DNA of 64,000 nt, from contig CALRQJ020000008.1 in assembly GCA_943370285.1 (NCBI GenBank), forward strand, positions 1-64,000. Reading direction: 5' to 3'. The notes beneath the pieces were generated by a model. It made no database searches. It was not told where the DNA came from and saw only the letters and a list, made by a program, of their open reading frames with translations. Position numbers and translations under genes: made by a program. The DNA is from CALRQJ02 sp943370285 (GTDB lineage: Bacteria > Bacteroidota > Bacteroidia > Chitinophagales > Chitinophagaceae). Positions 8,264 to 17,027 of this stretch are shown here, piece after piece. Position 1 is the first letter of the stretch. Every line of letters begins with the position of its first letter.

Positions 8264-9901
8264 TTAGTTGCCATATACTTTTTTACCATTGCTGTAAGTG
8301 GCTACTACTTTGATAGACAATATTTCGACAGCAGTAACTTTCATTAAGTCTTTATCTAGGAGAATAAAATCTGCTTTTTTGCCTTTTTCTAAGCTGCCGG
8401 TCTCATTTTCTAAAAATCCAGCTTTAGCTGCCCAAATAGTCATACCTCGAATGGCATTTTCTCTACTTAATGCATTTTCCATTTGAAATCCATTAGCAGG
8501 ATATCCTTTTGCATCCTGTCTAAATACCGCAGCTAAAAACGTTTTAAATGGGCTGATATCTTCAACCGGAAAATCGGTGCCCAAAGGCAGCCAACCATTT
8601 TGTTTCAATAAGTCGTTAAATGCATAAGCACCTTTCATTCTTTCGGCACCTAAACGTTCGCCGGCCCAATACATATCGCTTGTTGCATGTGTTGGTTGAA
8701 CGGATGGTACAATAGATGCTTTTCCAAATAAATTAAAATCGTTGGTATGTACAACTTGGGCATGTTCTATTCGCCAACGTTTATCATTTTTACCTTTCAA
8801 ATATTTGTTATAGATATTCAACATTTCTCTGTTGGCACTATCACCAATGGCATGGGTACACATCTGAAAATTGGTGTTAACTAAAACGGCGGATAAAGAA
8901 TCAAAGTATTGTTTGTCTTTCAATAAAAAACCAGTCCAGCCAGGTTTGTCGCTATAATGTTTAAGCAAACAAGCACCACGACTCCCTAAAGCACCATCTG
9001 CATAAACCTTGATCCCACCAACATGTAATTTGTCTGTTTTGTAAATGGGTTTGTTGAGGTATCGATTATAGTTGGCAGTATCATCGCTTAGCATGACAAA
9101 CAATCGCATGTTTAATTTGCCCTCTTTTTGAAGGGCATCAATCATAGCAACATCATTGTGCATCAAACCACAATCTGTAATAGAAGTTAAGCCTTGTGCA
9201 AAGCAATTTTCTTGTGCTTTCAATAGCCATTTTTCATAATCTGCTTTTGTTGGCTTTGGAATGGTATTGCTTACTAAATCAACTGCATTGTCGATTAATA
9301 AACCGGTGAGTTTGCCGTTTTTGGTTTCCACTTCTCCGCCAATCAATGTTTGGTTAGCACTTACTCCGGCTAGTTCTAGTGCTTTTTGATTGGCAATGGC
9401 AGCATGTCCATCAATACGAGTAAGGATGACAGGATTGTTGGGGAATCTTTTGGTTAATAGACTATTGTCGGGAAATTCTTTTTTCGCCCAATCATTTTGA
9501 TCCCAGCCACGTCCAATAATCCATTCGCCTTCGGGAATACTTTTTCCAAAATCTGAGACATGATGTAAAACATCTTCCCAACTTTCAGTACCATATAACT
9601 GTACTTCAAATAATGATTTTCCATAACCTAAAAAATGGGCATGGGCATCATTAAAGCCCGGGTATATGATTTGCCCTTTTGCATCGATTTGTTCTTTGGC
9701 ACTATAGGATTTTAAAATAACCTCGTTACTGCCAACCGCTACAATTTTTCCATCTTTTATAGCCATAGCTTGTACTACAGTAAATGCCGAATCTACCGTA
9801 TAAATGACTGCGTTATGAATAATGGTATCAACAGTATTGTTTTCTGTAAACGTACAAGCTGTACAATAAAGTAGCAATAGATAGGTTACAATTTTTTTCA
9901 T
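8264..9901 (-). CDS. YtcJ-like amidohydrolase, probable lipoprotein
   Basis: 545 residues of the amidohydrolase_3 (YtcJ/N-substituted formamide deformylase-like) family. The metal motif DAHAH lies near residue 85. Other family blocks are IIGRGWDQNDW, RIDGHAAIANQKAL, KVYADGALGSRGACL, the HAIGD metal histidine, RIEHAQV and LGTDFPVE with its catalytic Asp. The N-terminus is a short hydrophobic segment ending CTACTF, so it is probably lipidated at a cysteine near residue 13-16 and lies in the periplasm. Substrate unknown; these enzymes hydrolyse amide-type bonds. It sits alone between the FecA-like receptor and a Band 7 gene. Confidence 0.88.
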   Translation of the reverse strand: MKKIVTYLLLLYCTACTFTENNTVDTIIHNAVIYTVDSAFTVVQAMAIKDGKIVAVGSNEVILKSYSAKEQIDAKGQIIYPGFNDAHAHFLGYGKSLFEVQLYGTESWEDVLHHVSDFGKSIPEGEWIIGRGWDQNDWAKKEFPDNSLLTKRFPNNPVILTRIDGHAAIANQKALELAGVSANQTLIGGEVETKNGKLTGLLIDNAVDLVSNTIPKPTKADYEKWLLKAQENCFAQGLTSITDCGLMHNDVAMIDALQKEGKLNMRLFVMLSDDTANYNRYLNKPIYKTDKLHVGGIKVYADGALGSRGACLLKHYSDKPGWTGFLLKDKQYFDSLSAVLVNTNFQMCTHAIGDSANREMLNIYNKYLKGKNDKRWRIEHAQVVHTNDFNLFGKASIVPSVQPTHATSDMYWAGERLGAERMKGAYAFNDLLKQNGWLPLGTDFPVEDISPFKTFLAAVFRQDAKGYPANGFQMENALSRENAIRGMTIWAAKAGFLENETGSLEKGKKADFILLDKDLMKVTAVEILSIKVVATYSNGKKVYGN

Positions 9902-9945
9902 GCAGTAAAAATAAAATAGCTTTTCGTTACTGCTTCATTTATTTA

Positions 9946-9977
9946 CAAAAAAAGACTTGTAGTGTTTACGAGTCTTT
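9946..9977 (-). terminator. Terminator after the Band 7 gene
   Basis: AAAGACTTGTA pairs with TACGAGTCTTT (11 bp, one G-U, 5-base loop). On the minus strand it runs into an eight-T tract, 22 bp after the stop. Confidence 0.85.
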
Positions 9978-9998
9978 GAAACCATTATGACTTTATCT

Positions 9999-10913
9999 TT
10001 AAAATTTGTCAGGCAAAGAAAGAAATGGTGTTTTGCCATCTGTAATGATTAGTTTACTGTTATTGCTTTGTCCGAAAATTCTAAATGCTTCTATCTGTTT
10101 TAATTTCAAGATAGCAGGGGTTAAGGATTTATTGAGTGTGTCATTTGCTTTTTGAACTGCGGCGGCTTCAATTTTTAGCGCATTTGCTTTACCTTCTGCT
10201 TCAATTTCAGCAATCCTTTTCTGTCCCTCAGCCGCAATTATTTTTGCATTATTTTCACCTTCTGCCTGAATGGAAGCAATTTTCTTTTTGCCTTCTGCTT
10301 CAATGATTTGACGTTCGGCATCTCTTTGTTGACGTTCTTTTACAAACACCATCTGTTGTGCTTCTTGTTCACTTTGCAACTTTAGTTCAATACTTCTTGC
10401 AAGTCCATCTGGTAGTTTAATGCCTTTAAGTAAAACATTCTCGATGATAAAACCTTTTGCTGTTAATATTTCACCCATTTGCTTTCTTATGGCAACTTCA
10501 ATGGCCGATCTTTCTCCACTATGCATATCTTTTGCGAAATATTTGCTGGTTACATCGGCAGCAGCAGATCTGAAAACAGGTAAGATAACTTCTGTTTCAT
10601 AGTTCATGCCAATGTTCTTTAATATGTCTGGTGCTGATTCTGCTTTAATTCTGTATAAAATTGAAATTTCAGTTTTTATGGTCAAACCTTCTTTGCTAGG
10701 CAGGTCGGGTCTAACTTCAATATTAACTGTACGAGTAGGAACTTTAAGGATTCTTGTGGTAAACAAATTGTATCCTTTCGGTCCTTGATCGATAAACGCA
10801 TCAGATACTTTACCTAGTTTACGTTTTACACCAACTTCCCCTTGCCTAATAACTGTGCAAGATGTAAATGTTGTAAATGACAATAACACGAAGAGCAGAT
10901 AATTGTGTTTCAT
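9999..10913 (-). CDS. SPFH/Band 7 (prohibitin-like) lipoprotein
   Basis: The ATG at 10913 gives 304 residues; the frame extends to a TTG at 10934, which would only weaken the signal. A hydrophobic leader ends in FTSC at about residue 19, a lipobox-like site. An SPFH domain follows (about 20-190: VIRQGEVGVKRKLGKV, GPKGYN, TEISILYRI, FRSAAADVTS). Then comes a long Ala/Glu/Lys coiled coil (about 190-260: repeated AEGxxxIA). Family members form membrane-bound ring assemblies that organise membrane domains or regulate proteases. Here the anchor looks like a lipid rather than a transmembrane helix. It has its own terminator and no FtsH neighbour. Confidence 0.85.
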   Translation of the reverse strand: MKHNYLLFVLLSFTTFTSCTVIRQGEVGVKRKLGKVSDAFIDQGPKGYNLFTTRILKVPTRTVNIEVRPDLPSKEGLTIKTEISILYRIKAESAPDILKNIGMNYETEVILPVFRSAAADVTSKYFAKDMHSGERSAIEVAIRKQMGEILTAKGFIIENVLLKGIKLPDGLARSIELKLQSEQEAQQMVFVKERQQRDAERQIIEAEGKKKIASIQAEGENNAKIIAAEGQKRIAEIEAEGKANALKIEAAAVQKANDTLNKSLTPAILKLKQIEAFRIFGQSNNSKLIITDGKTPFLSLPDKF

Positions 10914-11141
10914 ATTGCTATTATTTGATTTCAAATTTTAAATCAAAAAAGAAGCCAACTTGTACCATTTTTGACACAAGTATATATGATTAAGTTATTG
11001 AATATAGCTACGAGTTATTAACTGTGAAATTTTTCTTAATCCCATTTAATTTTTAAAAAACATGCTTAAATAAACCTTTGATTGTGTAACAAAAAATCAG
11101 CACTAGCGGTGCTGGTTTGTAATTTATTCTATCGATCAATG

Positions 11142-12062
11142 TTATTTCAATAATTCACAGGGCTTAATGCCGGTATGTTTTTTAAAGGCAGCAGAAAAAT
11201 GAGAGATAGACGAATAGCCAAGTAGTGCTGAAACATCGGTAACACTTAAGCTTTTTTCATACAACAAGTATTTAGCATGTTCCATTCTTTGTTGTTGATA
11301 GAAATCGAAAATAGTAGTACCAAAAATTTCTTTAAAGCCTTTTTTAAGATAGCATTCATTCATGGCTACTTTACGGCTTAATTCTTTGATGGTGATAGGG
11401 TCGCCAATATGTTGTAATAAAATGTCACGGGCCTGATAAATGCCTTCACGGCTACGTTCATCTTCTAAAAATTTGCACGTAAAACCTTCTTCTTTTTCAT
11501 CTACCAAACAATCTAAACTGTACAATAACAGTTCATGCACTTTTGCGTTGATGAAAATATTTTCCAAGGCACCGCTATAGCTATGATTGAGCAAAGCATC
11601 TAATACATTACGCTTCTTATTGCAAACCGTAAAAATTTTAGTAAATGCATTGGGATGTTTAAAAGCCAATACTTCATCTTTTCTATTACTCAGTTTCACA
11701 TTATGTGTAAACTGATTTAAGAAAGTAGAAGAGAAGTGGAACGTAAATACATCAACCGTTGTTTGTTCGCCACGGCAAGTAGTAGGTTGGTGTTCGCAAA
11801 ACGAACAACTTTTATCGTAACAATATTTATTACCTGTGGTGCAATAACGGAGTTCTAAATAATTGTCTGCCGGTTTTTGATCGTTGTAATGGTACACCAT
11901 CATTCCGGCATCATCTGCCACCCAAGGATGTTGGGCATAGTATCTACGGATATTGTAACTGATAGACCCTGGAATGTGCTGCTCTTTATGGTACAACAAA
12001 TCCATACTGGGCTCTATTCCATTGCGGTGTGCTACTTTTAATATGTCGAGTACTTGCTGCAT
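11142..12062 (-). CDS. AraC-family regulator with N-terminal cysteine cluster
   Basis: 306 residues. The C-terminal 100 residues are a double helix-turn-helix AraC domain (ITIKELSRKVAMNECYLKKGFKEIFG, then SVTDVSALLGYSSISHFSAAFKKHTG). The N-terminal part is a PchR-like sensor region. It contains five cysteines within 23 residues: C74, C81, C86, C89 and C96 (CYDKSCSFC...TTC). The cluster could bind a metal, an Fe-S cluster or sense redox. A -7 box lies 8-15 bp upstream. Its target is unknown; candidates are the nearby TonB receptors and ribBA. The DNA-binding assignment is certain, the sensing role is inference. Confidence 0.88.
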   Translation of the reverse strand: MQQVLDILKVAHRNGIEPSMDLLYHKEQHIPGSISYNIRRYYAQHPWVADDAGMMVYHYNDQKPADNYLELRYCTTGNKYCYDKSCSFCEHQPTTCRGEQTTVDVFTFHFSSTFLNQFTHNVKLSNRKDEVLAFKHPNAFTKIFTVCNKKRNVLDALLNHSYSGALENIFINAKVHELLLYSLDCLVDEKEEGFTCKFLEDERSREGIYQARDILLQHIGDPITIKELSRKVAMNECYLKKGFKEIFGTTIFDFYQQQRMEHAKYLLYEKSLSVTDVSALLGYSSISHFSAAFKKHTGIKPCELLK

Positions 12063-12069
12063 TCAAGTG

Positions 12070-12077
12070 CAAATATA
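12070..12077 (-). promoter_or_regulatory. -7 box TATATTTG before the AraC gene
   Basis: Exact TAnnTTTG on the minus strand, very close to the ATG, so the leader is near zero. Upstream at 12079-12092 is an alternating TGTATGTACATGTA stretch containing the palindrome TACATGTA, which could be an autoregulatory site. Confidence 0.5.
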
Positions 12078-12156
12078 ATGTATGTACATGTAATTTTGAC
12101 TATTTTCTGATTAAGCCACCGTTAAGGGAGCCGCTTCAGTTTTAGTCGGTTGATTG

Positions 12157-13359
12157 TCAGTTGTTTAGAATTTCATGACCTAGCTTGTCTCTTTTAGTGG
12201 TCAAATATTTTTCGTTATGGGGATTAGGAGCAATTTCAATCGGTACTATTTCGGTGATTTCTAATCCATACCCTTTCAATCCGGCTCTTTTCTTAGGATT
12301 GTTACTCATTAGTTTAAGATTAGTCACATTGAGGTAGCGTAAAATTTGAGCTCCAACGCCATAATCTCTTTCATCCATGCCAAAACCGAGGTGCAAATTG
12401 GCTTCTACGGTATCCATTCCTTCTTCTTGCAACTTGTAGGCCTTTAGTTTATTCACTAACCCAATACCTCTACCTTCTTGATTCATGTATAAAATCACTC
12501 CTTTACCTTCTCGTTGCACCATTTGCATGGCACACTCTAATTGGTCGCCACAATCGCAGCGAAAACTGCCCAAAATATCTCCGGTAAAGCAACTGCTATG
12601 CACCCTTGTTAAAATCGGTTCGCCATTCTGCCATTCGCCTTTAACCAAAGCCAAATGCTCATTGCCGGTTGTTTTTTCTCTAAATGCGATTAATTTGAAA
12701 CTGCCATGCTTGGTTGGCATATCAACCCTAACTATCTCCTCAATAAGCGAATCGCTTTTCATTCTATATTCAATCAAATCCTTGATGGATATGAGTTTGA
12801 GGTCAAATTTTTTGGCAATTTCCATTAGTTGCGGAAGTCGGGCCATGCTGCCGTCTTCGTTCATGATTTCAACCAAAACACCAGCCGGCTCCATGCCGGC
12901 TAATCTTGCCAAGTCAATAGTGGCTTCTGTATGTCCGGTACGTCTTAATACGCCACCATCTTTAGCTCTTAATGGAAAAATATGACCCGGGCGGCCTAAA
13001 TCAGATGGTTTTGTATTTGGATTGATGAGTGCTTGAATGGTATTTGAACGGTCTTGTGCAGAAATTCCGGTGGTATTACCTTGACCGATTAAATCAACCG
13101 AAACGGTAAACGCCGTTTCGTGTAATGATGTGTTGGAAGATACCATCGCCTCTAACTCTAACTCTTTACAGCGTTCATCGGTAAGCGCTGCACAAATTAG
13201 TCCTCGACCCTCTTTACTCATGAAGTTGATGATTTCGGGGGTCACATTTCTAGCGGCTGTTATAAAATCGCCTTCATTTTCACGGTCTTCGTCATCTACT
13301 ACAATAATTAATTTGCCCTGTTTCAAATCTTCAATAGCACTTTCAATACGGTCTAGCAT
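12157..13359 (-). CDS. ribBA: Bifunctional RibBA: DHBP synthase / GTP cyclohydrolase II
   Basis: 400 residues, standard for the fusion. The N-terminal RibB domain (about 1-200) makes 3,4-dihydroxy-2-butanone 4-phosphate from ribulose 5-phosphate; it has the acidic metal loop DDEDRENEGDFI and RTGHTEA. The C-terminal RibA domain (about 205-400) opens GTP. Its zinc cysteines are in HSSCFTGDILGSFRCDCGDQL, followed by NQEGRGIGL. Both are first steps of riboflavin synthesis. A -7 box lies 17 bp upstream. No FMN riboswitch is recognisable in the 214-bp upstream region. Divergent from the Oar-like gene. Confidence 0.97.
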   Translation of the reverse strand: MLDRIESAIEDLKQGKLIIVVDDEDRENEGDFITAARNVTPEIINFMSKEGRGLICAALTDERCKELELEAMVSSNTSLHETAFTVSVDLIGQGNTTGISAQDRSNTIQALINPNTKPSDLGRPGHIFPLRAKDGGVLRRTGHTEATIDLARLAGMEPAGVLVEIMNEDGSMARLPQLMEIAKKFDLKLISIKDLIEYRMKSDSLIEEIVRVDMPTKHGSFKLIAFREKTTGNEHLALVKGEWQNGEPILTRVHSSCFTGDILGSFRCDCGDQLECAMQMVQREGKGVILYMNQEGRGIGLVNKLKAYKLQEEGMDTVEANLHLGFGMDERDYGVGAQILRYLNVTNLKLMSNNPKKRAGLKGYGLEITEIVPIEIAPNPHNEKYLTTKRDKLGHEILNN

Positions 13360-13375
13360 CTAATAAATGTTTAGA

Positions 13376-13383
13376 CAAAACTA
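13376..13383 (-). promoter_or_regulatory. -7 box TAGTTTTG before ribBA
   Basis: Exact TAnnTTTG match on the minus strand, 17 bp from the start codon. Confidence 0.55.
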
Positions 13384-13508
13384 CATCCTAAGCGGCGATT
13401 TGTTTTACGAGTACGGCAAATTGCTACTTTATATAGCCAAAACATTAAAAAATTGTTGCCATGCAGCGTTTGAGGCTTTCTACTTGCCCCAATTCAGCAT
13501 AATATTTT

Positions 13509-13534
13509 GTTAACATTATGTTGGGAATGTTAAC
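13509..13534 (+). promoter_or_regulatory. Perfect 9-bp inverted repeat, probable operator
   Basis: GTTAACATT (13509-13517) and AATGTTAAC (13526-13534) are separated by 8 bases. The repeat lies 12 bp upstream of a TTTCTTTG -7-like box (13546-13553) and 40 bp before the Oar-like gene. The only TTG that could serve as -33 (13521-13523) falls in its spacer, so a bound dimer would cover the promoter. No T run follows, so it is not a terminator. Confidence 0.6.
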
Positions 13535-13573
13535 TGATTATTCGTTTTCTTTGCACCTGAAAATTTAACATTT

Positions 13574-16500
13574 ATGCTTAGCAAAAGAATTGTACGATTA
13601 GTAATGGCTATTTTGATGTTACCCATATTTGCGGTAGCACAAAATACAACCAGTAGCATTACTGGTACAGCTAGAACTGCCAGCGGCGACCCATTAGTTG
13701 GCGCCACAGTAACTGCAACCCACGAACCTACCGGTACTGTTTACCGTGTACAAACCCGTGCTGGTGGCCGTTTTGACATCGCAAACATGAACCCTGGTGG
13801 TCCTTACACAGTGGAAGTAAGTTTTGTAAACTACGAAACTGACAAGAGACAAGAGCTTTACCTTAGTTTAGGTGAAACTTCTAAGTTCGAATTTAAGTTG
13901 GGTACCAAAGGTGCCAACCTTGGTGATGTAGCTGTTCAATCTGCTCGCAGATTAGCCGAAATCAACAATAAAGGTGGTGCCGGAACGACTATTGGTCGTG
14001 ACAAAATGGAAAACTTGCCAACTGTAGGTCGTAACATTCAAGATTTCCTACGTTATACCCCTCAGGCAAAGTTTGTAGGAGCTAATGGTGATTTGGCTGG
14101 TGTATCTATCGCAGGTCAAAATAACCGTTACAACTCTTTCTACATTGATGGTGCGGTAAATAATGATGTATTTGGCTTGAGTGCCTCTGGAACAAACGGT
14201 GGTCAGGCTGCTGTTGGTCCAATCTCAGTTGATGCGATTGACCAGTTCCAAGTACTTATTTCTCCTTACGATGCGTCTATTGGTAACTTTACCGGTGGTG
14301 GTATCAATGCTACAACTCGTGGCGGTACCAACACTACACAAGGTTCTATTTACTTCTTCAATCAAAACCAAGGTTTGGCTGGTAAAACACCAAACGGTCC
14401 TAAAGATCAAGCTACTAAATTGGCCAACTTTAGTACCAACACATTTGGTTTTAGAATTGGTGGTCCAATCGTAAAGAACAAATTGTTCTACTTTATGAAC
14501 TTGGAAAACCTTCAAAACGAAAGACCTCAACCTTTTACGCTAAATCAGTACGTAGGTACAACAAATACCGTTGCCGGTTTAGATGCTTTGGTTAACTATG
14601 TAAAAACTACTTATGGTTACGACATGGGTGGTTACATCGATAACCCAGAACAGAAAGAAGCATTAAGATTGGCTACAAAGCTTGACTGGAATATCAATGA
14701 TAACAACAGGTTGAGTTTGTCTTACAGATTGAATAAAGCGGAAAGAATTAACGCTGCTACATCTTCTAGTAATACTATTAACTTCTTCAATAACGGTGAA
14801 TTTTTCCCTAGTACAACCAATTCAGTTTCTGCTGAATTAAAATCAAGTTTCAGAAAAGGAGCTAGCAACCGTTTGTTGTTAACATTTACGGGTGTAAACG
14901 ATGATAGAGGTTCTATTGGTTCCCCTTTCCCAAGGGTAACTATTAATGATGGTGCCGGTCGTTTAGTATTTGGCTCAGAAGAATTTTCTACCGGTAACTT
15001 GTTGAAGCAAAAGAATATTGCTTTGTTAGATTTCTACAAGTTTAACCTAGGTAAAAACTATATCACAGTAGGTACTGATAACGAATTCAGCGATAGCTAC
15101 AACGTATTTATCCGTCAAAACTACGGTTCTTACCAGTACGCTAGTTTGGCTGCTTTCCAATCTGGTACTGCACCAACTCGTTACGACAGAAGTTTTTCAT
15201 TGGTGGATAACACAACCGGTGATAACACTGAAGCTGCTGCTAAATTCAAAAGTTTGCGTTTAGGTGTATTTGTAAATGATGAAGTTAAAGTAAACGATAA
15301 CTTTACTTTGAATTTTGGTGTTAGAGCAGACTGGACTAAGTTTTTAACTACTCCTAGACAAGACCGTTTCTTTGTAGATACTGCAAAAGCTAAAATTGAG
15401 CAGTACTATGATTTAAAAGGTGCTAATTCTGGCCAAATTGCTACACCAAGAGTTTCTATCTCACCAAGAGTAGGGTTTACTTACAGAATTCCTCAAGAAA
15501 ATGTAACTGTTCGTGGTGGTTTGGGTATGTTTACCGGTCGTATTCCATTAGTATGGCCTGGTGGAGTGTACAACCAAAATGGTGTGAGCATTGGTGGTAT
15601 TTCTTTAACTACACCTGCTCAATTGGCTGGTATCACTTTCCGTCCAGATGCATTTAATCAATATACTGCACAAGGTTTAGGCATCGGCCTACAAAATGCA
15701 AGAGGTCAAGTTGACTTGATTGCAAAAGACTTCCGTTTGCCTAAATTGTTCCGTACTTCATTAGCCGTTGATAAGCGTTTAGGAAAAGGTTGGACTACTT
15801 CATTAGAAGGTATAGCTAGCTTTAACGTAAACGAAATTTGGTACGAGAACGTAAATATTTTACCTCCTGCGGGTAAGGCTGTAGGACCTGATGCTAGAAA
15901 CGTATATACTGGTAACAGAATTCCAATGCGTTTTGACGGTTCTAATCCTTATCAAGGTAATATCTTCTTGTTAAGTAATAACCAAGCTAGAAAAGGTTTC
16001 TCATACAGTATCACTGCTACTTTAGACAAAGCATGGTCTAAAGGATTTGCTTTCAATATGAACTATACTTACGGAAGTTCAGTTGTTACCAACGAAGGAA
16101 CCAGCAGCCAAAACAACAGCCAATGGCGTTTTATGGAAACAGTTAACGGTCGTAACTTTGTTGGTCGTACCATTTCTGACTACGACATGGGTCACAGAAT
16201 CAACGCTTATGTAGCTAAGAAATTCACTTATGCTAATAAGAATTTAGCTACTACTATTAGTTTAGTGTACAATGGTCAAAGTGGTCAAACTTTCAGCCAT
16301 GTTTACAACGGAAGTATGGTTCGTGATAATGGTAATGGTGAAACCAATGACCTTATCTATATCCCAACTTCTTCTCAAATTAGCAGCATGATATTCTTAT
16401 CTAATACAATCAGTGGTGTAACTTACACTCCTGCACAGCAAGCAGCTGCTTTAGATGCTTATATTGCTAATGATAAATACTTAAGTAAGAATCGTGGTAA

Positions 16501-16852
16501 GTATGCTGAAAGAAATGGTGCTAGATTACCATTTACGCATGTTATTGATTTGAAAATCACTCAAGATTTCAATATCAAAGCCGGTGGTAAGCGCTACCAG
16601 TTCCAAGTTACTTACGATATGTTCAACTTCACCAACTTCTTAAACAGAGATTGGGGTCGTCAATACTTCTTAGCTAACGATCAGTTTGCTGTTATCAACT
16701 TCGCTGGTTATGCTACTGGCGGCTTTACTCCACAGTACAGATTTAACCCACAGTTTAATACAAGAACGCCATGGGGTGTTAGTACAAGTACAGCGCCTAG
16801 TTATAGTGCAAGATGGATTGGTCAGTTGGGCTTACGTTTCAACTTCAACTAA
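13574..16852 (+). CDS. Oar-like TonB-dependent outer-membrane protein
   Basis: 1092 residues with signal peptide (1-23, ending AVAQ). A CarboxypepD_reg domain (about 26-115: SITGTARTASGDPLVGATVTA) precedes a plug (QDFLRYTPQAKFVG, YNSFYIDGAVNNDVFGL, ISPYDASIGNFTGGGINATTRGG) and a very large barrel ending GLRFNFN. This pattern matches the Oar/OmpA-related TonB-like family, common and often abundant in Bacteroidetes outer membranes; ligands are mostly unknown. Codon use is markedly richer in C-ending codons (AAC, TAC, TTC) than in neighbouring receptors, as for a highly expressed gene. It is preceded by the inverted repeat at 13509 and followed by a strong terminator. Confidence 0.9.
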   Translation: MLSKRIVRLVMAILMLPIFAVAQNTTSSITGTARTASGDPLVGATVTATHEPTGTVYRVQTRAGGRFDIANMNPGGPYTVEVSFVNYETDKRQELYLSLGETSKFEFKLGTKGANLGDVAVQSARRLAEINNKGGAGTTIGRDKMENLPTVGRNIQDFLRYTPQAKFVGANGDLAGVSIAGQNNRYNSFYIDGAVNNDVFGLSASGTNGGQAAVGPISVDAIDQFQVLISPYDASIGNFTGGGINATTRGGTNTTQGSIYFFNQNQGLAGKTPNGPKDQATKLANFSTNTFGFRIGGPIVKNKLFYFMNLENLQNERPQPFTLNQYVGTTNTVAGLDALVNYVKTTYGYDMGGYIDNPEQKEALRLATKLDWNINDNNRLSLSYRLNKAERINAATSSSNTINFFNNGEFFPSTTNSVSAELKSSFRKGASNRLLLTFTGVNDDRGSIGSPFPRVTINDGAGRLVFGSEEFSTGNLLKQKNIALLDFYKFNLGKNYITVGTDNEFSDSYNVFIRQNYGSYQYASLAAFQSGTAPTRYDRSFSLVDNTTGDNTEAAAKFKSLRLGVFVNDEVKVNDNFTLNFGVRADWTKFLTTPRQDRFFVDTAKAKIEQYYDLKGANSGQIATPRVSISPRVGFTYRIPQENVTVRGGLGMFTGRIPLVWPGGVYNQNGVSIGGISLTTPAQLAGITFRPDAFNQYTAQGLGIGLQNARGQVDLIAKDFRLPKLFRTSLAVDKRLGKGWTTSLEGIASFNVNEIWYENVNILPPAGKAVGPDARNVYTGNRIPMRFDGSNPYQGNIFLLSNNQARKGFSYSITATLDKAWSKGFAFNMNYTYGSSVVTNEGTSSQNNSQWRFMETVNGRNFVGRTISDYDMGHRINAYVAKKFTYANKNLATTISLVYNGQSGQTFSHVYNGSMVRDNGNGETNDLIYIPTSSQISSMIFLSNTISGVTYTPAQQAAALDAYIANDKYLSKNRGKYAERNGARLPFTHVIDLKITQDFNIKAGGKRYQFQVTYDMFNFTNFLNRDWGRQYFLANDQFAVINFAGYATGGFTPQYRFNPQFNTRTPWGVSTSTAPSYSARWIGQLGLRFNFN

Positions 16853-16876
16853 TCTTCTAAGCTGAATATTTTATAG

Positions 16877-16907
16877 TCCGCTCCGAATTTCGGGGCGGAT
16901 TTTTTTA
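16877..16907 (+). terminator. Terminator after the Oar-like gene
   Basis: TCCGCTCCG pairs with CGGGGCGGA (9 bp, one T-G, AATTT loop), followed by eight T. Confidence 0.92.
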
Positions 16908-17027
16908 TGGCTATCGTTATCGTTTGCGCAATTTATCCGCTAATTGCATGTTTGTCTCCATCGGTTTCAGCTGTTTTTAGTATTTTCATACGCTTGCCGC
17001 TTTTAAACCTTAAAGCGTAACACTATT

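Noticed and set aside
13360..13573. FMN riboswitch ahead of ribBA
   Set aside because: The conserved RFN core elements are not present; only a short leader with a -7 box is seen.
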